IMG/VR virus record: IMGVR_UViG_3300020122_000582
Coordinates: 1 to 35,845 of that record
Length of the DNA: 35,845 nucleotides
Direction: 5' to 3' (one strand)
Source: a virus
This document shows, piece after piece, positions 1 to 6,907 of the stretch (positions are counted from its first letter, which is position 1; the number at the start of each line of letters is the position of its first letter). The position numbers and the translations under genes are program-made. The notes beneath the pieces were generated by a model. That model had not been told where the DNA came from. It was given only the letters and a program-made list of their open reading frames with translations, and ran no database searches.

Positions 1-127
1 AGATGATGGCGCCTTTATTTATTCGACCTGGCCTAAATCTGTTTTTTACGGAACTGTTCATGAGCATACTGTGGCCAAGAAATATTGGTTTAAAGAGTTT
101 CATGGATATATGCAGGCCATCATGAAA
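1..127. repeat. Terminal redundancy, left copy (contig closes into a circle)
   Basis: The first 127 bases are identical to 35719-35845. One gene reads straight through the join in a single frame (35684 to 502), so the sequence is a closed circle of 35,718 bp. An exact 127-base overlap is what a de Bruijn assembler with k=127 leaves on circular or circularly permuted DNA, so it should not be read as a packaging repeat. Confidence 0.95.
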
Positions 128-502
128 AACTGTGATGTCGAAATAGCCTGCCTCGCCGATGATCCCGATACAATAATCGGTTATCTCGTGCGCTGGGTTG
201 ATATACTCGAATTCGTTTATGTAAAAGAAGCCTTTCGTAAACAAGGAATAGGTAAATTGCTTTTTAAACGACACGAATTATCAGGTTTTAATAAGAAGAG
301 CTTAACTAGGGCGGGTGAATCCATTGTAGAAAATCATCCGCTTCTTTTCAAAGGAGAACAAAATGGAAGCGACAACGACCGACACGAAGAAACAAAAAAA
401 GACCACAATGACCGATGCGGAACCCAATCAAGCGAAGCTGGAAGCACTGATTTCATCGGGGATATGTGCGAGAAGGGTTATCTTTCAGGAGGCGGTCAAT
501 AA
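1..502 (+). CDS. GNAT-family N-acetyltransferase (3' part; gene starts at 35684)
   Basis: Joined across the contig ends, the gene encodes 178 residues beginning MSQVIVRPYNAKDDGAF. The acetyl-CoA pyrophosphate-binding loop of GNAT enzymes is visible at residues 91-97 (R-K-Q-G-I-G-K, the R-x-x-G-x-G pattern), preceded by the expected beta strand LEFVYV. The acetyl acceptor cannot be read from sequence. Small GNAT genes beside the terminase genes are common in short-tailed phages. The last ~46 residues, after PLLFKGEQ, are hydrophilic and look unlike a folded domain; they are encoded in the 140 nt that overlap the next gene (start 363). Either a stop codon was lost and a tail added, or the overlap is a sequencing frameshift. 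Confidence 0.8.
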   Translation, partial: DDGAFIYSTWPKSVFYGTVHEHTVAKKYWFKEFHGYMQAIMKNCDVEIACLADDPDTIIGYLVRWVDILEFVYVKEAFRKQGIGKLLFKRHELSGFNKKSLTRAGESIVENHPLLFKGEQNGSDNDRHEETKKDHNDRCGTQSSEAGSTDFIGDMCEKGYLSGGGQ

Positions 503-674
503 CGCTAATGATGAGCCCGAGCATACTTTTTCTGAACAAACTGCAGTAAAAAGCAGAAAAGCTGAAATTTGGGCTACTCCTCATTACATCATTTGGAAAC
601 AAAAGAACGTACGCGGCGAAGACCGTTTTGGTATGGTTCCTACGGCCAACTGTAAATCAGTTGATGTAAAATAA
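363..674 (+). CDS. Small phage protein, function unknown
   Basis: 103 residues. The start is set by a strong Shine-Dalgarno AAGGAG at 351-356, six bases before the ATG, although it lies 140 nt inside the acetyltransferase gene. The first ~20 residues are rich in Thr and Lys; an internal ATG at 408 (MTDAEPNQAK) is an alternative start. The C-terminal half (AEIWATPHYIIWKQK, then FGMVPTANCKSV) reads like a small beta-rich domain. I do not recognise a function. Its place between an acetyltransferase and packaging genes suggests a virion or packaging accessory, which is inference from position only. Confidence 0.7.
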   Translation: MEATTTDTKKQKKTTMTDAEPNQAKLEALISSGICARRVIFQEAVNNANDEPEHTFSEQTAVKSRKAEIWATPHYIIWKQKNVRGEDRFGMVPTANCKSVDVK

Positions 675-708
675 CGCACATCTCTAAAGTTGAGTTAAAA
701 TAGACGTT

Positions 709-1065
709 ATGGGATTACCAAAAAAAGGAACTAGACAACCTGGTAGCGGCCGACAAAAAGGCACGCCAAATAAAACCACTCAAGAGCTTCACGACAAATG
801 CGCTGAACTTGGCGTTGATCCTTTCCATGTTTTGCTTCTTTTCGCTAAGGGAGATTACGAAGCCCTGGATTATGAAAAAGAGCGCGTGAAAATGGTTACT
901 GAAAATGGTGACGAAATTACCGAACTCACCATATCGCCGGAGCTTCGCCAAAAATCAGCCAAAGATGCCTGCGAATATTTGCATTCAAAACGCAAATCTA
1001 CCGAGCATTCGGTCGATGACAAAGGCTTTAAGATTTTAATTGAAGATTATTTGGGGAAAAAATGA
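709..1065 (+). CDS. Putative small terminase subunit (TerS-like)
   Basis: 118 residues. The N-terminus is a basic Gly-rich segment (GRQKGTPNKTTQE), followed by a helical region GVDPFHVLLLFAKGDYEAL and a C-terminal ELRQKSAKDACEYLHSKRK stretch. This arrangement recurs in small phage proteins encoded just before the large terminase. The assignment as DNA-recognition subunit rests on position (six genes, all coupled, lead to TerL) and size, not on a diagnostic motif. No good Shine-Dalgarno sequence precedes the ATG at 709. Its stop overlaps the next start as ATGA. Confidence 0.5.
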   Translation: MGLPKKGTRQPGSGRQKGTPNKTTQELHDKCAELGVDPFHVLLLFAKGDYEALDYEKERVKMVTENGDEITELTISPELRQKSAKDACEYLHSKRKSTEHSVDDKGFKILIEDYLGKK

Positions 1066-1229
1066 GGCATAAAATTTGGATAGCATCGTCAGATGCATTT
1101 CAGGCGGCTCTTCTTTTGGCTTGCGCTTGGGGAAAAATAGAATGGTATTGGTTTTGGATTGTTTTATTTCTCCAAAGCCTTGAACATTGGGGGTTTGAAA
1201 CTGAAATGAAAAAAGAGAGGGCACGATGA
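1062..1229 (+). CDS. Tiny membrane protein
   Basis: A 55-residue gene starting inside the previous stop codon (ATGA at 1062-1065) and ending inside the next start (ATGA at 1226-1229). It encodes a hydrophobic, Trp-rich central stretch (AALLLACAWGKIEWYWFWIVLFLQ) broken by one Lys and one Glu, then a basic tail (MKKERAR). One membrane span or a hairpin is likely. The perfect coupling at both ends argues that this short frame is translated. Function unknown. Confidence 0.6.
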   Translation: MRHKIWIASSDAFQAALLLACAWGKIEWYWFWIVLFLQSLEHWGFETEMKKERAR

Positions 1230-1414
1230 GCTTCTATCATTTCGGATTTAATATTTGCGCAGTTTGCTTGGGAGCCGACGACATTTCAAAGCTCGTCCGA
1301 AGAATTATGCGAAAGCCATTAATTGGAATTGATGGCGAAGTTTTAATTCCTAAGGGGCCTCAGAATTTTCATGCTAACTGCTTTAGAGATATGATGCGGA
1401 GACCAAATGGCTGA
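1226..1414 (+). CDS. Small Cys/His protein, possible zinc binder
   Basis: 62 residues in the coupled chain before TerL. It has a CxxC pair (C11, C14) and an HxxC pair (H49, C52), separated by a basic helix and a short beta-like segment (IGIDGEVLIPKG). Two paired ligand sets of this kind usually bind one zinc ion in a treble-clef-like fold. The start overlaps the preceding stop as ATGA; the end overlaps the next gene by 8 nt. Function unknown. Confidence 0.6.
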   Translation: MSFYHFGFNICAVCLGADDISKLVRRIMRKPLIGIDGEVLIPKGPQNFHANCFRDMMRRPNG

Positions 1415-1625
1415 TACTGAAAAATATTGGAAACTTAATAGTCCGGAAGTATGCAGGGATTTTTTAAAGAGTCTGCGTTTTGGCCCAAAGCAATCACGCA
1501 TTACTTGTTTAAAGCAAGATGATGGGCGCGAGCTTACCATTGATGAGGCGCCTGATGACCAGGTCATGGAGGTTGCCAACAATATTGCGCAAGCTCATGA
1601 AAGAGTTCAATCGAGAAAAAAATGA
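1407..1625 (+). CDS. Small hypothetical protein in packaging operon
   Basis: 72 residues, starting at an ATG that overlaps the upstream gene by 8 nt and ending in an ATGA overlap with the gene at 1622. The sequence (YWKLNSPEVCRDFLKSLRF, then ITCLKQDDGRELTIDEAPDD) predicts a small alpha/beta protein with a charged C-terminus. No family recognised. Position suggests co-production with the neighbouring terminase genes. Confidence 0.6.
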   Translation: MADTEKYWKLNSPEVCRDFLKSLRFGPKQSRITCLKQDDGRELTIDEAPDDQVMEVANNIAQAHERVQSRKK

Positions 1626-2332
1626 AATGTCAGAATTTCCTGTGCGTAAAAGAAGCGGAAGCCGGGCAGAAATATTGTTCAAAAGCTCATGCCCCCTTTT
1701 CGCATCTAGAAGGAGGGCACAATATAGATTCAATGAAAATGGGAAAATCTTCTTCGATGGGGCCTGGCGATCGGTCGCAAATTGTATCGAGCGAAAAGAA
1801 AAGCAGCGCACCTATAAGCAAATTAAATATGAGACCGATGCAGAATTTAGAAAGTATACTCGAGAACAACGATGTAAATGGTCCCGCGAAAACAATGAAC
1901 GAGAAAAAAAACGACAACGAAAAAGATATGCACAGATCCCCGATTCTATCAAACGAGAAATTAATAAAATTAGGATGGAAAGAGCCAGAGCAAATCGAGA
2001 GCATACCAGAGAAGTCAATAGAAACTGGTATGCCAACAATCCATCCCGAATCATTAGGCGCGCCGCTCTTGAGTTCGAACGCGGAGAAATTGATATCTTT
2101 GAACTTAATCGACGATGCAGTCGGGCGCTTGCACTCGCAACTGCAAAATCTGACGCCATCCGCAAAGGAGAAAGGCCAAGATATATCTCTTACGGAATGC
2201 CGGAAACTCAATCAAGAGGATCAAGCGATAGCGCAGACAGCATGCCTAACGGCAGTATCGATGGCGAAACTAATTCAATTAAAACTAAACGGTCTTAAGC
2301 TTTTAAGAGAATTAAGTCGATCAAATGATTGA
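1622..2332 (+). CDS. Zinc-finger-like protein immediately upstream of TerL
   Basis: 236 residues. The N-terminus carries C3-x4-C8-x10-C19-x3-H23 (MKCQNFLCVK...QKYCSKAHAPF), which looks like a small zinc finger. The middle is hydrophilic and probably disordered. The last ~80 residues (from LLSSNAEKLISLNLIDDAV to KLIQLKLNGLKLLRELS) are leucine-rich and predicted helical. The gene starts in the preceding stop codon (ATGA, 1622) and its stop overlaps the TerL start by 8 nt, so it is the natural link in the coupled chain. Almost its whole interior is also open in another forward frame (1627-2298); see that entry. Function unknown; a terminase accessory role is inference from position. Confidence 0.6.
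   Translation: MKCQNFLCVKEAEAGQKYCSKAHAPFSHLEGGHNIDSMKMGKSSSMGPGDRSQIVSSEKKSSAPISKLNMRPMQNLESILENNDVNGPAKTMNEKKNDNEKDMHRSPILSNEKLIKLGWKEPEQIESIPEKSIETGMPTIHPESLGAPLLSSNAEKLISLNLIDDAVGRLHSQLQNLTPSAKEKGQDISLTECRKLNQEDQAIAQTACLTAVSMAKLIQLKLNGLKLLRELSRSND
1627..2298 (+). CDS. Possible overlapping gene: very basic, HNH/zinc-finger-like coding frame
   Basis: A 223-codon open frame from ATG 1627 lying wholly inside 1622-2332, one frame back; it is open upstream to 1519. The product is strongly basic and does not look random: Tyr, Trp and Asn recur regularly among Arg/Lys/Glu (RKYTREQRCKWSRENNER, then REVNRNWYANNPSRI), a pattern typical of the basic helical parts of phage HNH or zinc-finger proteins. 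By eye its codons in 2030-2170 resemble those of the confident genes. No strong Shine-Dalgarno serves ATG 1627; an AGGAGG at 1711-1716 lies in the frame without a well-spaced start. It may be a second protein, a product joined to the 1622 zinc finger by frameshifting near the C5T4 run (~1692-1700), or a shadow frame. Confidence 0.4.
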   Translation: MSEFPVRKRSGSRAEILFKSSCPLFASRRRAQYRFNENGKIFFDGAWRSVANCIERKEKQRTYKQIKYETDAEFRKYTREQRCKWSRENNEREKKRQRKRYAQIPDSIKREINKIRMERARANREHTREVNRNWYANNPSRIIRRAALEFERGEIDIFELNRRCSRALALATAKSDAIRKGERPRYISYGMPETQSRGSSDSADSMPNGSIDGETNSIKTKRS

Positions 2333-3797
2333 ACTCAAATTTAGTCTCCAACCAAAGCAACAGGTGCTTTTAAATAAAATGGAAACGACGCCAGTTCTAT
2401 TTTACGGGGGTGCGAAGGGCGGCGGTAAATCTCGTGGTATGCGCGATGTTTTTCTGATAAGGAGATTTAAATATGAGAGAACAACTGCTGCGATTTTTCG
2501 TCAAACCTACCCAGAGCTTGAAGGCAATCATATTGCCCCTCTTTTTAAAAATTACCCGGATCTTCGGCAGTATTATAACGAGTCTAAAAAGAAACTCTCA
2601 TTGCCAAATGGATCTTCGCTCGAATTCTGTTACGCCAAAAGCGATGCCGACCTTGCTAATTACCAAGGACGCGAATGGGATGATCTTGGTATCGAAGAAG
2701 CCGGACAGTGGCGAGAGTCTATGTTTAGGACTCTTCATGGTTCCAACCGAACAGCTACTCCTGGGGTGCATCCGCGATGCCTTCTTACCGGTAACCCAGG
2801 AGGTATTGGACACGGTTGGCTTAAACGAATCTTTGTTGAGAGAAGATTTAACGAAAGAGAACTTCCGCAAGATTACGATTTTATACAAGCGACAGTCGAT
2901 GACAATCCTGCCCTTATGGAAAATGACCCCGCTTACGTTCGCAGGTTGGACGCTGAACCAAACGATGCCCTAAGACGCGCCTATCGTTGGGGTGATTGGG
3001 ATATTTTCGCCGGCCAATTCTTTCAAGAAATTCATCGCGACATTCATTTTATTGACCCTTTCCCAATCCCAACTCATTGGAATCGTTTTGGTGCCTATGA
3101 TTTTGGTTTTAATCATCCAGGAGCTTTTGGTTGGTTCGCAAATAACGAGGATGGCGATACATTTCTCTACCGAGAATTTATTAAGGCTGGGCTAAGGGTC
3201 GATGAATTTGCGAGCGAACTAAATAAATTTGAGGATACATCTCGTCTCTATCCAATAGTAGCGGGTCATGACTGTTGGGCTAAGCGTCAGGCAAAGATCA
3301 ATAAAAAAGAAGTTGATCCCCCAACGATTGCTGAAGAATTTAAAGCCCACGGCATTGTTTTAAAGCAGGCAGTTTTAGACCGCATTGCGGGAGCAGCTCA
3401 GCTTCGCAGCTATCTCGCCTGGAAAGGAAAACGCAATAAAAAGCCAAGGCTTTTTATTTTTAAGTCCTGTCCCATTACTTTTGATGCGCTTACACGAATG
3501 ATTGTAGATCCGGATCGGCCTGAGGATGTTTTGAAAGTAGATGCAACTGAAGGCGACCCAATGACCGGCGACGATCCATATGACATTCTTCGTTATGGTA
3601 TGATGTCACGCCCCAGGATTTCCGATCCACTCCCTAAAAATTATGTTCCAGGTACCAAAGAACATTCCGATCATATGGCGGCCCAGCTATTTGAAAATAC
3701 TGTTTCCAAATTAGAAAAAGATAAAAAGCAGCAAGATGGCGAAGGGTTCAATTGGAATCTTGACAATAGCGGTGTGCCATCATGGAATAAATGGTGA
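2325..3797 (+). CDS. terL: Terminase large subunit (packaging ATPase-nuclease)
   Basis: 490 residues, normal for TerL. The ATPase domain has Walker A GGAKGGGKS at residues 28-36 and Walker B with catalytic Glu at 119-127 (DDLGIEEAG). The RNase H-like nuclease domain shows its acidic positions in NRFGAYDFGFNHP (~255-267), VAGHDCWAK (~315) and GDDPYDILRYG (~430-440). The enzyme pumps DNA into the prohead through the portal and cuts concatemers. Its ATG overlaps the upstream stop by 8 nt, implying coupled translation. A promoter-like motif starts 3 bases after its stop. Confidence 0.95.
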   Translation: MIELKFSLQPKQQVLLNKMETTPVLFYGGAKGGGKSRGMRDVFLIRRFKYERTTAAIFRQTYPELEGNHIAPLFKNYPDLRQYYNESKKKLSLPNGSSLEFCYAKSDADLANYQGREWDDLGIEEAGQWRESMFRTLHGSNRTATPGVHPRCLLTGNPGGIGHGWLKRIFVERRFNERELPQDYDFIQATVDDNPALMENDPAYVRRLDAEPNDALRRAYRWGDWDIFAGQFFQEIHRDIHFIDPFPIPTHWNRFGAYDFGFNHPGAFGWFANNEDGDTFLYREFIKAGLRVDEFASELNKFEDTSRLYPIVAGHDCWAKRQAKINKKEVDPPTIAEEFKAHGIVLKQAVLDRIAGAAQLRSYLAWKGKRNKKPRLFIFKSCPITFDALTRMIVDPDRPEDVLKVDATEGDPMTGDDPYDILRYGMMSRPRISDPLPKNYVPGTKEHSDHMAAQLFENTVSKLEKDKKQQDGEGFNWNLDNSGVPSWNKW

Positions 3798-3800
3798 GCT

Positions 3801-3826
3801 AACCGGTCAACCCTACATAAGTAGAG
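3801..3826 (+). promoter_or_regulatory. Putative late promoter, copy 1 (AACCGGTCA-N5-ACAT)
   Basis: AACCGGTCA, five variable bases, ACAT, then AAGTAGAG. The same arrangement with the same spacing occurs at 7054, 9556 and 22192. This copy fills the 30-base gap between TerL and the gene starting at 3828. The ATG follows the motif after one base, so a transcript starting here would have almost no leader, or the site may act mainly as a read-in point for downstream genes. Confidence 0.55.
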
Positions 3827-3827
3827 T

Positions 3828-4043
3828 ATGAAGCTACCCTTTTTAAAACGCCATAAACTACCAAGAGTCGAGATTAAAAATCCCGAAGAAAAGCTTATAA
3901 ATGGCTCGGCTGAAGATCATTTAGAAGACTATGCAATTGGCGAAATGATGGAAGCCATCTCTGAAAAGAATATCAAAAAATTTAGATCCGCTCTCGAAGC
4001 GATGGTTTTAAATCAATTCGAAGAAGAGGAAGAGGTAGCTTAA
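3828..4043 (+). CDS. Small acidic helical protein (paralogous to C-terminal part of next gene)
   Basis: 71 residues. After a basic N-terminus, residues ~30-62 (EDYAIGEMMEAISEKNIKKF) form an amphipathic helical module that resembles residues ~62-98 of the next protein (MDHVALECMNAIEAKDKAAF). This suggests an old duplication of a small helical module. It ends in an acidic run. First gene after promoter-like copy 1 and before the portal; a head-assembly role is inferred from position. Confidence 0.65.
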   Translation: MKLPFLKRHKLPRVEIKNPEEKLINGSAEDHLEDYAIGEMMEAISEKNIKKFRSALEAMVLNQFEEEEEVA

Positions 4044-4373
4044 ATGCCGCTTATCCATGGAAAATCTAAGGCAGCTTTTTCTCATAATGTGGCGGCCGAA
4101 GTTCACTCGGGTAAGCCTGTAAAGCAAGCTGTGGCGATCGCATATAGCGAAAAAAGGAAACATATGAATATGGGTGGATATGCTGAAGGCGGCGAAGCCG
4201 AAATGGGTCCGATGCAAGACGAAGATCACGAAGCGCTTATGGATCACGTGGCTCTCGAGTGTATGAATGCTATCGAAGCGAAAGATAAGGCCGCCTTTAA
4301 GGAAAGTTTTGGAGTTTTAATGGCCGATATTTTAGGCAAAATGTCAGCCGAACATGAATCAGAAGGGGAATAA
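4044..4373 (+). CDS. Small conserved phage head-region protein
   Basis: 109 residues, starting directly after the previous stop. The N-terminal part (MPLIHGKSKAAFSHNVAAE, then KPVKQAVAIAYSEKRK) matches a short motif that I recognise from many phage proteins of unknown function encoded near portal genes. The C-terminal part repeats the helical module of the preceding gene. A Gly-rich linker (NMGGYAEGGEAEMGP) separates the two. Not enzymatic by any visible motif; likely a structural or assembly accessory. Confidence 0.7.
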   Translation: MPLIHGKSKAAFSHNVAAEVHSGKPVKQAVAIAYSEKRKHMNMGGYAEGGEAEMGPMQDEDHEALMDHVALECMNAIEAKDKAAFKESFGVLMADILGKMSAEHESEGE

Positions 4374-4375
4374 CT

Positions 4376-4666
4376 ATGCTCATGGATGCAAAGAAAATTT
4401 CTGAAATAATTCGTATGAAAAAAAAGAAAATGCTTGAGGCCGACCCTGAGCTTATTGGAACGTCGCCAGTTCCCGATATGAACGCGCAAGATGTTTATGA
4501 CATGGAGCAGAGAGGCAGAATTGAAGAAACCCTCGATTCGCCGCCCAAAATTAATTCAGACGATGCCAATATGGATATGGAATATGACGGCGTCGGTGTG
4601 TCACCGAGCGAAAAAATGAAATTGCCGCGTCTTCGCGCTTATTTCGATACGCTGGATATTTGGTAA
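4376..4666 (+). CDS. Hypothetical protein upstream of portal
   Basis: 96 residues, starting two bases after the previous stop (ATG at 4376; a second ATG at 4382 is possible). A lysine-rich N-terminal helix (KKISEIIRMKKKKMLEA) is followed by an acidic, probably extended region (DVYDMEQRGRIEETLD) and a C-terminal PRLRAYFDTLDIW. No family recognised. Tight spacing on both sides places it in the head operon. Confidence 0.6.
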   Translation: MLMDAKKISEIIRMKKKKMLEADPELIGTSPVPDMNAQDVYDMEQRGRIEETLDSPPKINSDDANMDMEYDGVGVSPSEKMKLPRLRAYFDTLDIW

Positions 4667-4667
4667 A

Positions 4668-4934
4668 ATGACTTTAGAAGAAACAGAAAAGTTATTGGGA
4701 ATTCTGCGCGCAAATGGCGTTACGAATTATAAACTTGGAACATTAGAAATTGTATTTGCGCCGGTAGAAGCGAAACCACCAATAACACCAGTTGACGCTC
4801 CGATTCCTGAAAGTGATCCAATCAAAAACTCGGTAGAAAAAATGACTTCTCTTATGAGGCTTTCCGACACAGAATTAGTTGAAAGCTTATTTCCAATTAA
4901 AACAGAAGAAGAGCCAGACGAAGAGGCTGTTTAA
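4668..4934 (+). CDS. Hypothetical protein upstream of portal
   Basis: 88 residues. The N-terminus (MTLEETEKLLGILRANGV, then YKLGTLEIVFAP) predicts a helix and two strands, followed by a Pro-rich linker (KPPITPVDAPIPESDP) and an acidic helical tail. The stop overlaps the portal start (TAATG at 4932-4936), so it is translationally coupled to the portal gene. Function unknown. Confidence 0.65.
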   Translation: MTLEETEKLLGILRANGVTNYKLGTLEIVFAPVEAKPPITPVDAPIPESDPIKNSVEKMTSLMRLSDTELVESLFPIKTEEEPDEEAV

Positions 4935-6865
4935 TGGCGTATACCAAAGAAGATATAAAGGCTGCCGAAAGCGAACGCGTTATCGATCCGCGTCCAAAGG
5001 AAAAGAAGGGCAAAAGCACTCCCTATAAATGGTGGAATGCCCAGGGTGACAATGATCTTCTTACTCAAACTCTTTCCACAATGGAATATCTCAAAAGGAT
5101 AAATCAGGCGCGAGTTCGCCAAGCTTCAATTTTCACACGCCTGTTTTCTGGCAAGCCCCTTTATAATTATTTGGCGTCAAACGCTTCTCTCGATCAGTCT
5201 AACCAGCTTCCTATCGGGCGTCCCACTGCAAATGTAGTTTATTCCTGCACCGATACTCTTGTTTCGCGCATTACGCGCAATAAACCAAACCCTTTCTTTT
5301 TGACCGACGGCGGCCATTATAAAGAGCGCATGCTCGCAGAAGAAGCCAATCAATTTATTCAAGGCGAACTTTATAGGTTAAATGCTCACGCCCAGGGAGC
5401 AAATGCGCTTCGAGATGCTTGTGTTTTGGGTGATGGATTTTTAAAAGTTTTTCCCAAAGATAAAAAAGTTTGTATTGAACGCACCCTTCAAACTGAACTT
5501 CTCACCGATTTCAATGATGCTTACTATGGTAATCCTCGACAATTAATGCAGCCAAAGTTAGTCGATCGCGGCGCATTTGTTGATCAGTTTCCAAAGTCTG
5601 AAGAAATGATCATGAAAGCGCATTCTGGTACCGTGGATACGACCCCACGCTCAAAGGATACAATCTCTGATCAGATTATTGTAGGGGAAGCTTGGCATTT
5701 GCCGAGTGGAGATGGCGCGGATGATGGTCGTCACGTAATCGTATGTTCCGACGGTATTATTCTCGATGAAAAGTGGGAACGAAAGAAATTTCCTTTTGTA
5801 AAGATTGGTTATAATCCGAATATAGTCGGTTGGTATTCTCAGGGGCTTGCTGAAATCGTAATGCCTACGCAAATGGAGCTCTATCGCCTTTTAATTATTG
5901 CTTCTCAATGTATAGAGCTCATGGGCGTGCCTCGCGTTCTTATTGAAGAGATGTCAAAGATTTTAGAGACCGCTTTCAATAATCGAATTGGCTCCATAAT
6001 TAAATATCGAAATACTCCACCTGAATTTGTGAATACGCCATCGATGGGCCCAGATATTATGCCTTGGATAAGTTTTCTTATTCAAAATGCATATCAAATT
6101 GCGGGCATTTCCCAATTATCTGCCGGTGGTGTGAAACCTCAAGGATTAAATTCGGGCGAAGCACAACGCGAATATATTGAAACTCAAGACGATCGATTTA
6201 CTGCGCTCGAACGTCGATATCAAGATATGTATACGGACCTCAGTTATGAGACGCTAGATTGTGCAAAAGAAATCGCCGATGAAAACGGCGGCAAATATTC
6301 TACCGTTTATCCTGGAAAAGACGGCACGCGCGTAATTGATTTCAAAAATATTTCGAAGCTAAATGATACATACGTTATTCAGTGTTTTGAGGAATCTTCG
6401 CTTCCCCGTGATCCGGCAGGACGCCAGGCAAAGCTTTCTGAAATGCTTGCTGCTGGAGAAATTGATAAAACAGAATTTAGACGCCTTTCGAATTTCCCAG
6501 ACTTAAAACAATCGGATCAATTAGCCAATGCTCTTGAAGAGCGCATTTTGTTTTGTCTTGATCATATAATTGAAAATGGCGATAAAAATTACGAAGAAAT
6601 AGCTCCTGATCCATTCATTCTTGATCCAAGCGACCTGGCAACGAAGCTCTGCGTAAACTACATAAATATGTATTCAAGGCTTCAGCTTGAAGAGCCAAAA
6701 ATGCAAGTGCTTAGAGATTGGTTCACTCAGGTTCAAAATCTAAAAGCTGAGGCAGCGCCACCGCCTCCTATGGCGCCCGCTGGCCCCGTTTCTAGTCCGC
6801 AAGGCGCGCTTCCGGTCGCTCCTCCAAGCCCATCGGTAGCTCCAACATCTGGAGCCCAAGTCTAA
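4934..6865 (+). CDS. Portal protein (head-tail connector)
   Basis: 643 residues, in the size range of podovirus-type portals. Typical features are a long alpha/beta body with GSIIKYRNTPPEFVNTPSMG and the helix NAYQIAGISQLSAGGVKPQG followed by a long helix (RFTALERRYQDMYTDL). In portals this region lines the DNA channel. The C-terminus is a disordered Pro/Ala tail (from ~605). As the portal it would form the dodecameric ring for DNA entry and tail attachment. Size, sequence features and the TerL-portal-scaffold-capsid order agree. Confidence 0.85.
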   Translation: MAYTKEDIKAAESERVIDPRPKEKKGKSTPYKWWNAQGDNDLLTQTLSTMEYLKRINQARVRQASIFTRLFSGKPLYNYLASNASLDQSNQLPIGRPTANVVYSCTDTLVSRITRNKPNPFFLTDGGHYKERMLAEEANQFIQGELYRLNAHAQGANALRDACVLGDGFLKVFPKDKKVCIERTLQTELLTDFNDAYYGNPRQLMQPKLVDRGAFVDQFPKSEEMIMKAHSGTVDTTPRSKDTISDQIIVGEAWHLPSGDGADDGRHVIVCSDGIILDEKWERKKFPFVKIGYNPNIVGWYSQGLAEIVMPTQMELYRLLIIASQCIELMGVPRVLIEEMSKILETAFNNRIGSIIKYRNTPPEFVNTPSMGPDIMPWISFLIQNAYQIAGISQLSAGGVKPQGLNSGEAQREYIETQDDRFTALERRYQDMYTDLSYETLDCAKEIADENGGKYSTVYPGKDGTRVIDFKNISKLNDTYVIQCFEESSLPRDPAGRQAKLSEMLAAGEIDKTEFRRLSNFPDLKQSDQLANALEERILFCLDHIIENGDKNYEEIAPDPFILDPSDLATKLCVNYINMYSRLQLEEPKMQVLRDWFTQVQNLKAEAAPPPPMAPAGPVSSPQGALPVAPPSPSVAPTSGAQV

Positions 6866-6907
6866 AAATTTTCAAACAGAAATAACCTCAAGAAAGAAGG
6901 AATAATC

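Noticed and set aside
1-127. Direct terminal repeat as a packaging feature
   Set aside because: A coding gene runs through the join and 127 bases is a common assembler k-mer; nothing supports a physical end here.
1687-2211. 174-codon minus-strand frame opposite the zinc-finger-like gene
   Set aside because: It has no ribosome-binding site and a composition (Ser/Phe/Ile runs) expected from the antisense of an Arg/Lys/Glu-rich sequence; the surrounding chain of coupled plus-strand genes leaves no place for it.
2473-2973. 166-codon plus-strand frame inside terL
   Set aside because: TerL motifs are intact across this interval in its own frame; the alternative product has no coherent composition or initiation signal.
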